From the NCBI RefSeq assembly GCF_910592395.1, contig NC_088312.1:14014001-14078000 (forward strand): a DNA stretch of 64,000 nt, given 5' to 3'. Position 1 is the first letter of the stretch. Each line of letters starts with the position of its first letter. This document shows, piece after piece, positions 45,804 to 55,577 of this stretch. The stretch is from Lineus longissimus. Lineage: Eukaryota; Nemertea; Pilidiophora; Heteronemertea; Lineidae. Below the pieces are notes generated by a model. That model had not been told where the DNA came from. It made no database searches and saw nothing but the letters and a program-made list of their open reading frames with translations. The translations under genes and the position numbers were made by a program.

Positions 45804-45808
45804 TGGTA

Positions 45809-47211
45809 CAATTGACTTTTCGACCAGTACCTTTACTGTCAGACCCAGGCGTATCCAGTTCACCCCTGTACAGACAGTCACTTTGAGACCAGGTCAGACT
45901 AGGAGTATTGTAGTCAAAGGCAAAGTTCCTAAGTTGCTCAAGCATACTGAGGTTTTGCTGCAGCCTACAGAGCAGTTCAGCAAATATTGCCCATCATACA
46001 TGTTGGTAAAGCTCAGGAAAAGTGCAGCCATTCTCCGGGTTAGGAACAATTCCAAGAAAAATGTCACTTTCCATGGTAATCGTCCTATTGCGTTTACTGA
46101 TTTGTCAGATCATATTCATGCCACCCACTTAGTCCCTCGTGGCTCTTTGAATAATAGGGTCACACGCGAACAGTGCGTATCTGACCCTCATTGTAAAAAT
46201 CTGCTTAGGTACCCTCACCTGGATATTGATGATCCCATCTCCAAGCTGTCACCCCAGGATATAATTGAGCAGCAAATCTCGCTGCAAGGTAGCACTCTTA
46301 GTGCGGATGAGAAGCAGCACTTGTATGAGCTACTTCTGCGGAACAAAGAGGCATTCAGCCTACACGGCGAAAATGGCACGTGCCCCAATTTTGAAGTGGA
46401 CATCCAATTGAAGGATGACAGTCCATTTTTCGTCCGCCCGTATCCTATCCCAGAGGAAAATCGCAAGCAAATTGACAAAGAGTTCAATAAGCTGGTAAAT
46501 CTTGGTGTCTTGAAGAAAGGATGTTCTGCCTACAGCAGCCCGGTCATGCTGATTGGCAAAAAGGGTACAACTGACAAGAGGATAGTCAGTGATTTCAGGT
46601 ATTTGAATAGTCGTTGCAAAGCTGTCAATCAAAATTTTGTCAGCCTACAAAGTGTTCTAGCTCGTTTAGGTCGTTCAAACTGCAAAGTTTTGTCAGTAAT
46701 TGATCTCAAAAGGGCTTTTCACAGTCTGCCCCTCTCGGAAAAATCTCAATCTTACACTGGCATTTGTCCTTATCCTGGCTCTCCCAATTACATGTATCGT
46801 AGATTACCAATTGGTCTCACTGTATCAAGTGGTATCTTTGCTGAAAAATGCAACTCGATCCTTGCTGAAATTCCTGATTCGGACACATTTGTCATTCCCA
46901 TTCATGATGATTTCTTGGTGTTCAGTAAAAGTAATGCAGAACATGCAAGGCATTTAGAAAGCATATTCTTGGCATTGAAAAAGCATGGACTCAAATTGTC
47001 TACACAAAAGTGTAAACTGTTTCGACAACGAGTCCCATTTGTTGGCCACATAATCGGCATCAATGCTGAAGATGTAGTTCAGATGCAGGCTATGAACGAT
47101 AAATGTTCAGCGATTCATAACATGCCACAGCCTCGGACCCAAGGTCAAACGGTTTATCGGAGCTGTTGGATTTCTCAGTCTCTATTTGCCATGCCGCCAA
47201 GAATTGGTTAA
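45809..47211 (+). pseudogene. Ty3/gypsy reverse transcriptase
   Basis: It continues the protease frame after the BEL insertion. Markers: PYPIPEENRKQID, SSPVMLIGKKG, RIVSDFRYLN, VLSVIDLKRAFHSLPL, YMYRRLPIGLTVSSGIF, and the catalytic box FVIPIHDDFLVFSK. The usual Y-x-DD is here I-H-DD, which is rare but retains both metal-binding aspartates. FVGHIIG follows. A frameshift at about 47,140 separates it from RNase H. Confidence 0.85.
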
Positions 47212-47985
47212 ACCCCTTCATGATTTAACCAAACGCAATGCCACTTTCAGCTGGCAAGCTGAGCACGAAGAAGCCTTCCAGAAAGTCACGGAACTTTTTA
47301 CCTTCCCCCCAGTTCTGTGTGCCCCAGCACCAGAAGGTCAGTTTGTTCTGTATTCAGACACATCGCGCATAGCCACAGGCTCATATTTGGCACAAAGGGT
47401 TCAAGGCAAAGAACGTATCATTGCGTACTATTCCAAGCGTCTTCCTCCAGCCGCAGCAGCATATTCAGTCAGTGAACTAGAGTTATTTGGACTGTACATC
47501 AATATTACAGCTTTTCGTTATCTTTTGCAGTCACATTCCTTCTTAGCATATGTTGATCACAGTAGTCTTGTTCAGATTGTGAAGAGTAAGAGTGAGCCAT
47601 GTACAGTGCGCTTACAAAAGCTTCTTGAGAGATTGTCTCATTATTCATTTGAGTTGGCTTATAAGAAAGGTACATATCTAGTTGTCAGTGATTTCTTGTC
47701 AAGAGCACCACTGGATGATGATGATCAATTTGATCGCATCATGCCCATTGCATTCCCAGCCCAAGAATGGCATGTTCCCAGGTCTCAGCATCTTGAATTC
47801 TGTAGTTCAGACAGTTGTCATTTTGGTTGCCTAGATTGTGCTTATCCTACTGTAAGTGCTCCTACAAGACCCGTAACCAGGTCCTTTGCACGACAAAATG
47901 CAATACCCATTGCACCATTGTTCAAAGACGGACGTCCAGCTGTGAATCCACCCCAAATCCAGCAACAAAGGGGTAGATCATCCTG
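47140..47985 (+). pseudogene. Ty3/gypsy RNase H domain and linker
   Basis: Starts LPCRQELVKPLHDLTKRN, then VLYSDTSRIATGSYLAQ, then YSVSELELFGL, AYVDHSSLVQI and VVSDFLSRAP. All RNase H motif regions are visible. A C-rich and Pro-rich linker follows, with a further frame change near 47,980. Confidence 0.8.
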
Positions 47986-49331
47986 TGCCACCGCCTCCCA
48001 GGCCCGTCCCTCAACCAAGACCTGTTCCTGCACCCCGGCCACCCAGACGCCAAGCCAGTCCTGCCAGGACCCCGAGACTAATGATGCCACCACCAGGAGT
48101 CCAACAACAGGCCCAGCCAGCTGATATAACAGTACCAGAGCCAAGATTGGTTGACAGAGTGGTAAACAAGAATGATCAAGTTCAGGAAGAACACATCAAA
48201 CAGTGTCCACCGGAATTTTTGCTAACACCTGAGCCATTAGTACCACAGATTGATCGCATGACTGCAAGCCACATACCTAATCAAGCTGAACTGAACAAAG
48301 TGCTAAAAGTCATCAAGCGTAAGGTCATTCGGGATTACAATTTGACATTTGACGGTCAACAGTTTCGCATTGCCCAACAGACGTCACCATTCTTCAAGCC
48401 TATCTTCGACTATCTTGCTCACAACATTCTCCCAGCCGACAAGAAATCTGCTAGGTCCATCATGCTTAGGTCTGAACAGTATTTGTTGCGCAACAATATC
48501 TTGTTTCGGTTATTCTTCCCAGCAAATAGTGATGGTAATTACTGTTTTCAACTCGCTGTTCCTGATGAAAAGTTTATTGATCCACTCATTAGCCGATATC
48601 ATGACTCCGATACCGCCAATCACCAAGGTTGTGTACGCACATTTCTGACACTGCTCAAGTCATATTACTTTCCGTCAATGTACCAGAGGATTGTATCATA
48701 TATTCAATCATGTAGCAATTGTCAGCAATTCAAAGGGAAAGTCGACAAGGACAGACCATACCATGAGCGGATTCCTGCGAGATATTGTCCATTTGAGACA
48801 ATCTCACTTGATTTCAAAACAATGGTTCCGTCCAGATCAGGTTACCGTCACTTGATGGTAGCAAGTTGTGCAGCAACTCGTTTTATTGTCTGTGTGCCCC
48901 TAAAGAATTTAGAGGCAGCGACAATAGCTGAAGTTCGTTTTAGTGTCTGTGTGCCCCTAAAGAATTTAGAGGCAACGACAATAGCTGAAGTTCTCATTCA
49001 GCGTGTTCTGTGCGATTTTGGTATTCCCGAAGTCATTATCTGTGATGCAGCGACATCATTGACCGGCAAGATCATTACTTTGTGGTGTGAAACTCTTAAC
49101 ATCTCTCAGAAAATCATTTCAGTCGGGAATCATGGTTCTCTTCATGTTGAGCGTCAAATTCAGTCAGTTGCCAATTTGATCAAGGTGAATCTCAGCCAAT
49201 ATGGACAAGATTGGGTTCGCTATTACAGTGTTGCTCAGTATTCGTTCAACTCATTCTGCTCCAGTTACCTCGTTGGTCATTGCCCATTCTACATTGTCTT
49301 CTTGCGTGAACCCACAGACATTACCGACTAA
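47985..49331 (+). pseudogene. Ty3/gypsy integrase with internal 19-residue duplication
   Basis: A Pro-rich linker (PPPPRPVPQPRPVPAPRP) precedes an H-H-C-C zinc domain ending CSNCQQF. Catalytic residues lie in ISLDFKTM, IICDAATS and SLHVERQIQSV. Between the first two, a 57-bp block is repeated exactly in frame (48879-48935 and 48936-48992, units starting RF-VCVPLKNLEA). The frame changes near 49,320. Confidence 0.8.
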
Positions 49332-49839
49332 ACCAGTCTTGGGATTGTCACACTCGCAATCTGAGTATATTGAACATCTGAAAGACAAATTTCAGAATGT
49401 CTCTAAGCTAATGTTACAGCTGCAAGAGCATCAACAACAAACTCAGAATCAGAAGGTTGCTCAAAAGCTTCATAAGTGTCAGGTTTATGAACAAGGTCAA
49501 CTGGTTTATCTGCATAAACCATCCAGCTCCTCCTTGACTGCAAACGCAAAGAAATTCACTGCGTCTTGGGTAGGTCCTTTTGTCATTCATCAGGTTCTTG
49601 ATCGCACCCACTACATCTTGTCAGACTTGGAAGGTAGAATTTTGAAGGATTTTTTTAACTTCAACCGGTTAAAACCAGCATTCTTGAAAGCTACGGATCA
49701 TGAGAATTACATCAGCAATTTGCAGAAATTGCGACAGGCTTTGAGGTCCAATGAAAACACTGAAGTCAAGTCGACAAACTGTACTACTGAGTACAACTTC
49801 ATTGATTGGTCAACAGCTCCCCTCCGCTCCGGATTGTAA
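49310..49839 (+). pseudogene. Ty3/gypsy integrase C-terminal GPY/F module
   Basis: In a shifted frame, GQLVYLHKPSS is followed by FTASWVGPFVIHQVLDRTHY and FFNFNRLKPAFL. The W-x-GPF-V pattern is the GPY/F module that helps target-site selection. Confidence 0.7.
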
Positions 49840-50185
49840 AATGATATTCTATGCTAAGGCAAATCCTTTGGATTTGGAGTCTTATGCGGAATGTTTGGAA
49901 CACAACAATGGTTTTGCTGCACCGTGCAAACTCTCTGATCAGCAACAACAAATATTGTTAAAGGTCTTAGAAAATGCCCCATCTGAGGCTGTGTATACTG
50001 TTGAAGGAGCCAACATACAGCTCTTATTGTCTGTCCCATTGCGTGACAAGCCATACAGATTTTGGTGGGATCCGCAGTGTGATATCAACTGCCCACAAGT
50101 AGTTGAAGCCATCCTGGATCCAGACAATCGAGTCAGATGTCTTGGATCGCCTCAAAACTTGATCAAGCACCTGTGTTCTTTGTAA
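49830..50185 (+). CDS. Extra ORF at the gypsy 3' end, unknown
   Basis: About 118 codons from CKMIFYAKANPLDLESYAEC to a TAA at 50183-50185, overlapping the end of the integrase frame. It contains SVPLRDKPYRFWWDPQCDIN. No family recognised. It may be an accessory or env-position ORF of the element, since it precedes 1.5 kb of non-coding DNA before the 3' LTR. Confidence 0.4.
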
Positions 50186-51664
50186 GTGATACAATATTTA
50201 CAACGGTGCATACAAGTATTCATATGGTAGAGAAACCATGCATGTGTATAATCTTCAAGGTATTCATATCGGTGAGAAAACCTTCAGGTTTTTGTTAGTT
50301 TTCATGTAGACTTTTTGAAGTCATTAGTGAGGTATAAATTTGCCTTTTGTGGTTATAGGGTTGTTCTTCTTCCACAATTGTGTACGAGCAGTGCTCATTA
50401 TTCAGAGTTCAGTACAAAAAAGTAGTTTTATTAGTGAACAATGGAGTCATAACTTTTCAAGTCGATGCCTTGATACCTGTGCGTATACAAAGCTTTGCTC
50501 GGTCATAAATGAGGATCGAAAGTACACACAGGTGTGCTCCAACTACTGAATAAAAATATCATAATTACTTCATTAAAAATAAATGTGTATGCGTATGTAT
50601 GTATGTATATACCATATTTAAATTTAAGCGCCCTTTTCAGATTATTATCCGTTCAAAGGCGCTTTTACAATATTAATAACATTGTCGAAAAAGATGAGTC
50701 TTTAGCATCGTCTGAAATGATGCAAGGCTCCTTGCTTGCCTGACCTCAAAAGGGAGGGATCAATTTTTAATGGTAATTTGAGTACGTAGCATCATATCGC
50801 CTCACTATAAAGCGTGTTTGTGGATTAAATAATAAATAATAATAATATAATAATAAAATATAATAATATTTTTGGAGCATAGTGTTTTGGTATTTTTTTC
50901 ATTGCATTATTTGGGCCAAGTGCCAAAAATTCTGTCTAACAATGCACTCAATGTTGTTTCCAGGATTCAGTTCCAGGAAAGTCATGTGATGTCAATATTG
51001 ACATTCCTTAAAGTACATTGTGTACATTAGCCATAGCCACCATACATTTGTAAACAGTCACTATGGTTACACTGATGCATAGACGTTAGATTGACAGTGC
51101 ATTCTTTGATTATTATTGTTGTTGTTCTCACGCAGAACTGTGTTCAAAATTAAACTTTGTGCAATTATTGGTGAATTTGTACAAACTTTTGAGAGAAGTT
51201 TTTAGTAGAAATTTCTCATCTTTCGGCAATGTCTGTTGTCAATTTTTTTCTTTCAAATTTTTTTTAACAACATTTTTTTGGAACAAGGCCAATCCTTTTA
51301 AGATTATAGTAGTGATACTAAGCCCTGCATAACTAACCATTTCATTTCAGGCTAGCTGTGCTCACTTTCTTGTGCTTTTGTGTCTACTATCTTGATGTAT
51401 TCGGATGACCAGTTTAATTATGTTCCACTGTGGAACTGCATTCTCTGACTCTTTTAAACTTTAATAGTTGACATTAGCTCAGCCTCTTAAATTTTATTAC
51501 TTAAACTATCAAGCACGGTATCCCTGTTTCCGATTATCTGTATAAATGCTTTGGAAGTTTGAATGCCTCAGTGGTCGGAATGTATAAACACTTCCAAAGA
51601 TTTTAAAACAACTTGTTCTTGCTTTAAGTCTAAACTATTATTGTCTTAATCAAGTCCGTAATTT
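50186..51664 (+). other. Ty3/gypsy 3' non-coding region
   Basis: AT-rich, no supported ORF. An inverted word pair AAGCGCC / GGCGCTT lies near 50627-50665, and an (AAT/AATA)n stretch at 50828-50870. Confidence 0.4.
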
Positions 51665-51676
51665 GAACAAGGGGGA
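51665..51676 (+). other. Ty3/gypsy polypurine tract
   Basis: GAACAAGGGGGA directly precedes the TG of the LTR, the expected plus-strand primer position. Confidence 0.6.
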
Positions 51677-52583
51677 TGTTATGTATAGTTTAGACCCCTC
51701 CATGAGGAGCCTCAGCATTAGGCTGAAGTAACATAGACCTCACGTTTCATCGACTCACGACTCATTTGTCACTTGTCATTCGTGAGCTGATGAATGGACA
51801 TTGGAAAACCTATTGACCTGTTCTCATTGAAGTGAATTTTGTAAGTTTTACCCGCATTCGTCGCCTCACGTCATTTCATGTCATTTCACGCGTGAGGCGA
51901 TGAATGGACATGTTCATTCTTTGTGAAATGAGCTGGCAAAGAAAGTGGACGTCCATGTGCATTTGTAGTGATATCGCCTTCCAAACTGTGAGTATAGCTA
52001 CTTTTCGGCATTTTCATTAGTTTACACAGCTAATTTCGATTGGAAATGAGAAACAAAAAATGCAAAAGTGCAGCACTTTTATGTACCACATTGTTCTCGT
52101 CCGTCGCCTCCGCTTTCGTTTTCTATTCTCCATCAGGAGCAGCATGGCTGCTATCTCTTCTTCTTCTGAGTCCATGTGCGTCGCCGAGAAAATCCAAGTG
52201 ACAAATGAACGAGCGAAAAATGATCTGTATGTAAACCGCCGCGGTCACTCGTGACAAATGAGGAGTGACACGTGTAAATGAGCCGTGAGTCGATGAAAAA
52301 TGTGGCGTGAGCAGCTCATCCCTATGTAACATCAGCCTTAGGACCCTCCGTCACGTGACCACGTGGAAGGATGCTGGTCAAGGTATAAACTGGGTCAAGC
52401 CATCAGAAGTGCGCGGACCTCCGTCTGTATAAGCCACGCTTGAGTTTCCCTTGAGTTTCGGAGTTATCTTGCTGGTCATCTAACCTTTGCCGTGAAGTGC
52501 ACCGCTGTTAGGATTCTTGTGGTGAATAAACTATATAAAAGAATGTGATTCGTCAGCTCCATTTATGATGTACGATCCCAACA
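51677..52583 (+). repeat. Ty3/gypsy 3' LTR, carrying an insertion
   Basis: Starts TGTTATGTATAG and ends CCCAACA (TGTT/AACA ends). It contains GGTATAAACTGG near 52383, a plausible TATA region, and GTGAATAAACTA near 52522, a poly(A)-signal-like site. Without the inserted element it is about 310 bp. No 5' LTR partner was found in the window. Confidence 0.65.
51735..52325. mobile_element. ~590-bp inverted-repeat element inside the gypsy LTR
   Basis: GTAACAT occurs at 51728-51734 and 52326-52332. The ends carry inverted copies with TTTCATCGACTCACG at the left and CGTGAGTCGATGAAA at the right, plus CTCATTTGTCAC / GTGACAAATGAG. No coding content. Confidence 0.65.
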
Positions 52584-52689
52584 TGACAATAGATACAAAG
52601 TGCACGCGGATCGATGACGTCACAACATTTTTGATGACGCGGCGCTGTGCTATCCCAGAGCTGATCTCGGAAGTGGGATAGCAGAATCG

Positions 52690-53109
52690 GTCAAATACCT
52701 CTTGTCGTTACTGCCCTAAACTCAACCTGACGGGAAGGATCGGCAGCACAACTACCACGCGCTCATACACGGCCATGAAGCACATCACATGCAAAAGCAG
52801 TCACCTCATTTACTGCATCACATGCAAAAGATGCAACCAACAATACGTTGGTCAAACCAAGCTCCGCCTCATGGACAGATTTGTAAAACACTTTTACAAT
52901 ATCTCCAAGGGCAACAAAGATGACACCATCGGCCGGGCTTCACCAGCCATAACCACGCAGGCATTGATGATGTGTCCATATCAATCCTGTCCTTCATCCA
53001 CGCCCACCCAGAATCGTTTCAAAGTGCTGTACTCAGGGACACCATCGAAATCAGATGGATCCATAGATTGCGCACTGTAGCTCCGCTGGGACTCAATGTC
53101 TTAGACTAG
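52690..53109 (+). pseudogene. Penelope-like element C-terminal GIY-YIG endonuclease fragment
   Basis: Reads CRYCPKLN, then SHLIYCITCKRCNQQYVGQT, then LRLMDRFVKHFYNI. In another frame, HFTSHNHAGIDDVSISIL and DTIEIRWIHRLRTVAPLGLN to a TAG at 53107-53109. The YCI-C-x2-C-x3-YVG-x-T core, downstream E and W-I-x-x-L-x-T-x-x-P-x-GLN ending match the GIY-YIG nuclease of Penelope-like elements. One frameshift lies near 52,940. No reverse transcriptase is found upstream, so this is a 3' fragment abutting the gypsy LTR. Confidence 0.75.
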
Positions 53110-53571
53110 TATGTACTGTACACATACATTGCCACGTTTTTTAATGGAGAGAATAGTAGTATTGATTTCGAGTCGCTGGTGGATTCTGGGCCGGTGGAGA
53201 GCGAGGCCCCTGATCCGAACAGTACAGAAGAAATGGAGCAGCATATTATCCAAGACTTGTTTGACAACCATGACGACTCAAGATATTTGCCAGAATTGCG
53301 GGCAATGAACATGAGTGAAGAGGAGATGAGGCCATTCCAGCCAAGTGACCTGTCACTGCTGATGGCGAATGTTGGAGCCTCTAGAGACGCTGGTCTCGTC
53401 AGTACGCCAACGGCATTGAGGCGTTCCCCAAGGGTGGTGCAGACGCCAAGACGTGAGACTAACACCGGCACGGTGACAGCTGTAGCAGATGGAGCCACGC
53501 GACTAACATGCAGCGGCAGACCTTCTAGAGTCCCAAGAAGAAACTTTGCAAAGTCTTCATCAAACTGATAA
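53110..53571 (+). CDS. Unrecognised acidic-then-basic ORF
   Basis: A frame open from about 53110 reads NGENSSIDFESLVDSGPVES, DNHDDSRYLPELRAM and PSDLSLLMANVGASRDAG, then a basic end ALRRSPRVVQTPRRETN. The acidic-to-basic change looks like a regulatory or gag-like protein. It overlaps the minus-strand candidate at 53530-53663, and the two cannot both be fully real. Family unknown. Confidence 0.35.
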
Positions 53572-53663
53572 TCATATTCCTTCCTTCTCTGTCTCCAACA
53601 ATTAAAAGTTGCTGCAGTCAACCTGATGCGTTTATCCGCGGGCGAATCGACGAGACGAGGCAT
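53530..53663 (-). CDS. Possible first exon of a minus-strand transposon-type ORF
   Basis: MPRLVDSPADKRIRLTAATF followed by NCWRQRRKEYDYQFDEDFAK resembles an N-terminal TFxxW...DExFAxFLL segment that I recall from invertebrate transposon-derived proteins. Only about 45 codons are convincing. Confidence 0.3.
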
Positions 53664-54443
53664 TTTTCAAGCATCCGAATGGTACCTTACAGATCCGCAA
53701 GGGGCGCGTTACCGAAAATGTTGCAAAAATCAATAAGGTGATCGTAAATATTGTCATATTTTTCAAGATGAGAGTATGTAAATGATACGCAAACGGTAAA
53801 CCAATGAAAGGCCAGTATCTATTGAACCTTACGAGTGATTTGGGGGCCTTGTAAACTCCTATTTATCAATGCAACCTTATTCCCGCCTAAGGTTTTGACC
53901 GGGCCGTGCAAAACTCCCCTTTTTTTCCCGGGCATTTCCCTTCAAATAATGGTAATATGGTATGTGCGTATTAATACAGAGCTCTCACACGGCACGCGAT
54001 TTGACCTTCATGACCTTCCTTCAGACATTCCAGCGCCAGTGGGCATTCCAGGCCAGGCAGTATCCAGGCAGCTTCAATCAATCAGACAGACTATCTCGCA
54101 CGAATATACCGTGATTTTTACCTTGTGGTATTTTGCCCCATCTGATTATGAATAGGGGATGTGAATAGGTCGAATATGACAATATAACTTCAATTATAAG
54201 GCCAGAATAATCTGATCGCTGATTGGTTGTTGCCTTTTCACTTATCACTGACTGCGTATGTCGCCTGCCGCGAAATTAGCCCTTCACCATTGCAAATAGA
54301 TGGATACCTTTGTTTACAAAATGACGTCATTCTGACGGTGGTGCATAAACATTTTTTTTAAAACCCTAATAAGTTCGTCTTAAATTCTATCTTAGAGTAC
54401 CCGCTTCTGTTAGATATCGGTTGAAGAGCCTCCATAGCTCACG
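53664..54443. other. No gene seen
   Basis: A 106-codon frame at 53835-54155 shows no domain. No repeat recognised. Confidence 0.35.
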
Positions 54444-55400
54444 TTTTTGGCTCACCGTAGGGGAGTCTATACAATACCGCAGTGTCCGTCGTCCGTCGTC
54501 GTCGTCCGTCGTCGTATCCTGTTTCAAAAACAGTGGCACGTTTCTTAACCGCTAAGCCTATGAACTTGTAACTTTGTACACAGGACTCCCTTGGTCAGAT
54601 GACCTGTGACACTAAATTTCGGTCCGATCTGATTCGTAATTTGGCCACCAGGGGGCCGAATGTAGATATCTAAAAAGTGTGATATCTCGCTTGTTAATGA
54701 CTTGTTTGAAATGAAATTTTTGTGGTAGGTACTCATAGCAAGGATACATCATATATCATACGGGTTTTTAATTTGACTTACTTTTCAAGGTCACAGAGGT
54801 CAAATGGCGTAAATTGGCTGTTTCAGTGTAACTATGGCACGTTTTTCAACCTCCACAGCTATGAACTTGAAACTTAGTACATATAACCCCCTATACCAGA
54901 TAACCTCTGGTGCTGAATTTTGGTCTGATCTGATTGTCAACTTGGCCACCAGGGGGCCGAATGTGGATACCTAAAAAGTGTGATAATTCGCTTATCAATA
55001 ACTTGTTTTCAATAAAACTTTCGTGGTGGGTACTCATAGCAAGGATACATCATATATCGTACGGTTTTTTAATTTGACCTACTTTTCAAGGTTGCAGAGG
55101 TCAAATGGCATAAATTGGCTGTTTCAGTGTAACTATGGCACGTTTCTCAACCGCCACAGCTATGAACTTGAAACTTGGTACATATAACCCCCTATATCAG
55201 ATAACCTCTTGTGCTGAATATCGGTCCGATCTGATTCTCAATTTGGCCACCAGGGGGTCGAATGTGGATATCTAAAAAGTGTGATATCTCGCTTATTGAT
55301 GACTTGTTTTCGATAAAACTTTCGTGGTAGGTACTCATAGCAAGGATACATCATATATCATATGGGTTTTTAATTTGACCTACTTGTCAAGGTCACAGAG
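54444..55400 (+). mobile_element. Helentron-like repeat, copy C1 (3' truncated)
   Basis: Starts TTTTTGGCTCACCGTAGG, has a (GTC)n tract, then three 301-bp units (GGCACGTTT at 54535, 54836 and 55137). It breaks off before the usual 3' end, close to a tRNA-like fragment. Confidence 0.6.
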
Positions 55401-55429
55401 GTCACAACGCAGACACAGATATGGCCGAA

Positions 55430-55500
55430 ATTGCATGTTTTGTGTTTTTCGTGTTGTGGCAATCCAAAGGTCGTGAGTTCAAACCCCGGTCAGGGACGGC
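55430..55500 (+). repeat. tRNA-derived SINE fragment
   Basis: TGGCAATCCAAAGGTCGTG followed by AGTTCAAACCCCGG looks like the anticodon-to-T-arm half of a tRNA with a B-box-like GGTTCRANNCC. The 5' half (A box, D arm) is absent, and a T-rich tail follows. This is not a functional tRNA gene. Confidence 0.45.
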
Positions 55501-55577
55501 CAAAAATATTTTTTTATTTTATTATTTTTTATCTTTTCCCTTTTGTCTTTTCTGACTTGTATCTTACATTTTCTTGA

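Noticed and set aside
46215-46632. Minus-strand 90-codon frames
   Set aside because: Antisense shadows of the gypsy reverse transcriptase.
55430-55500. A functional tRNA gene
   Set aside because: Only the T-arm half is present; no D arm, A box or acceptor pairing.
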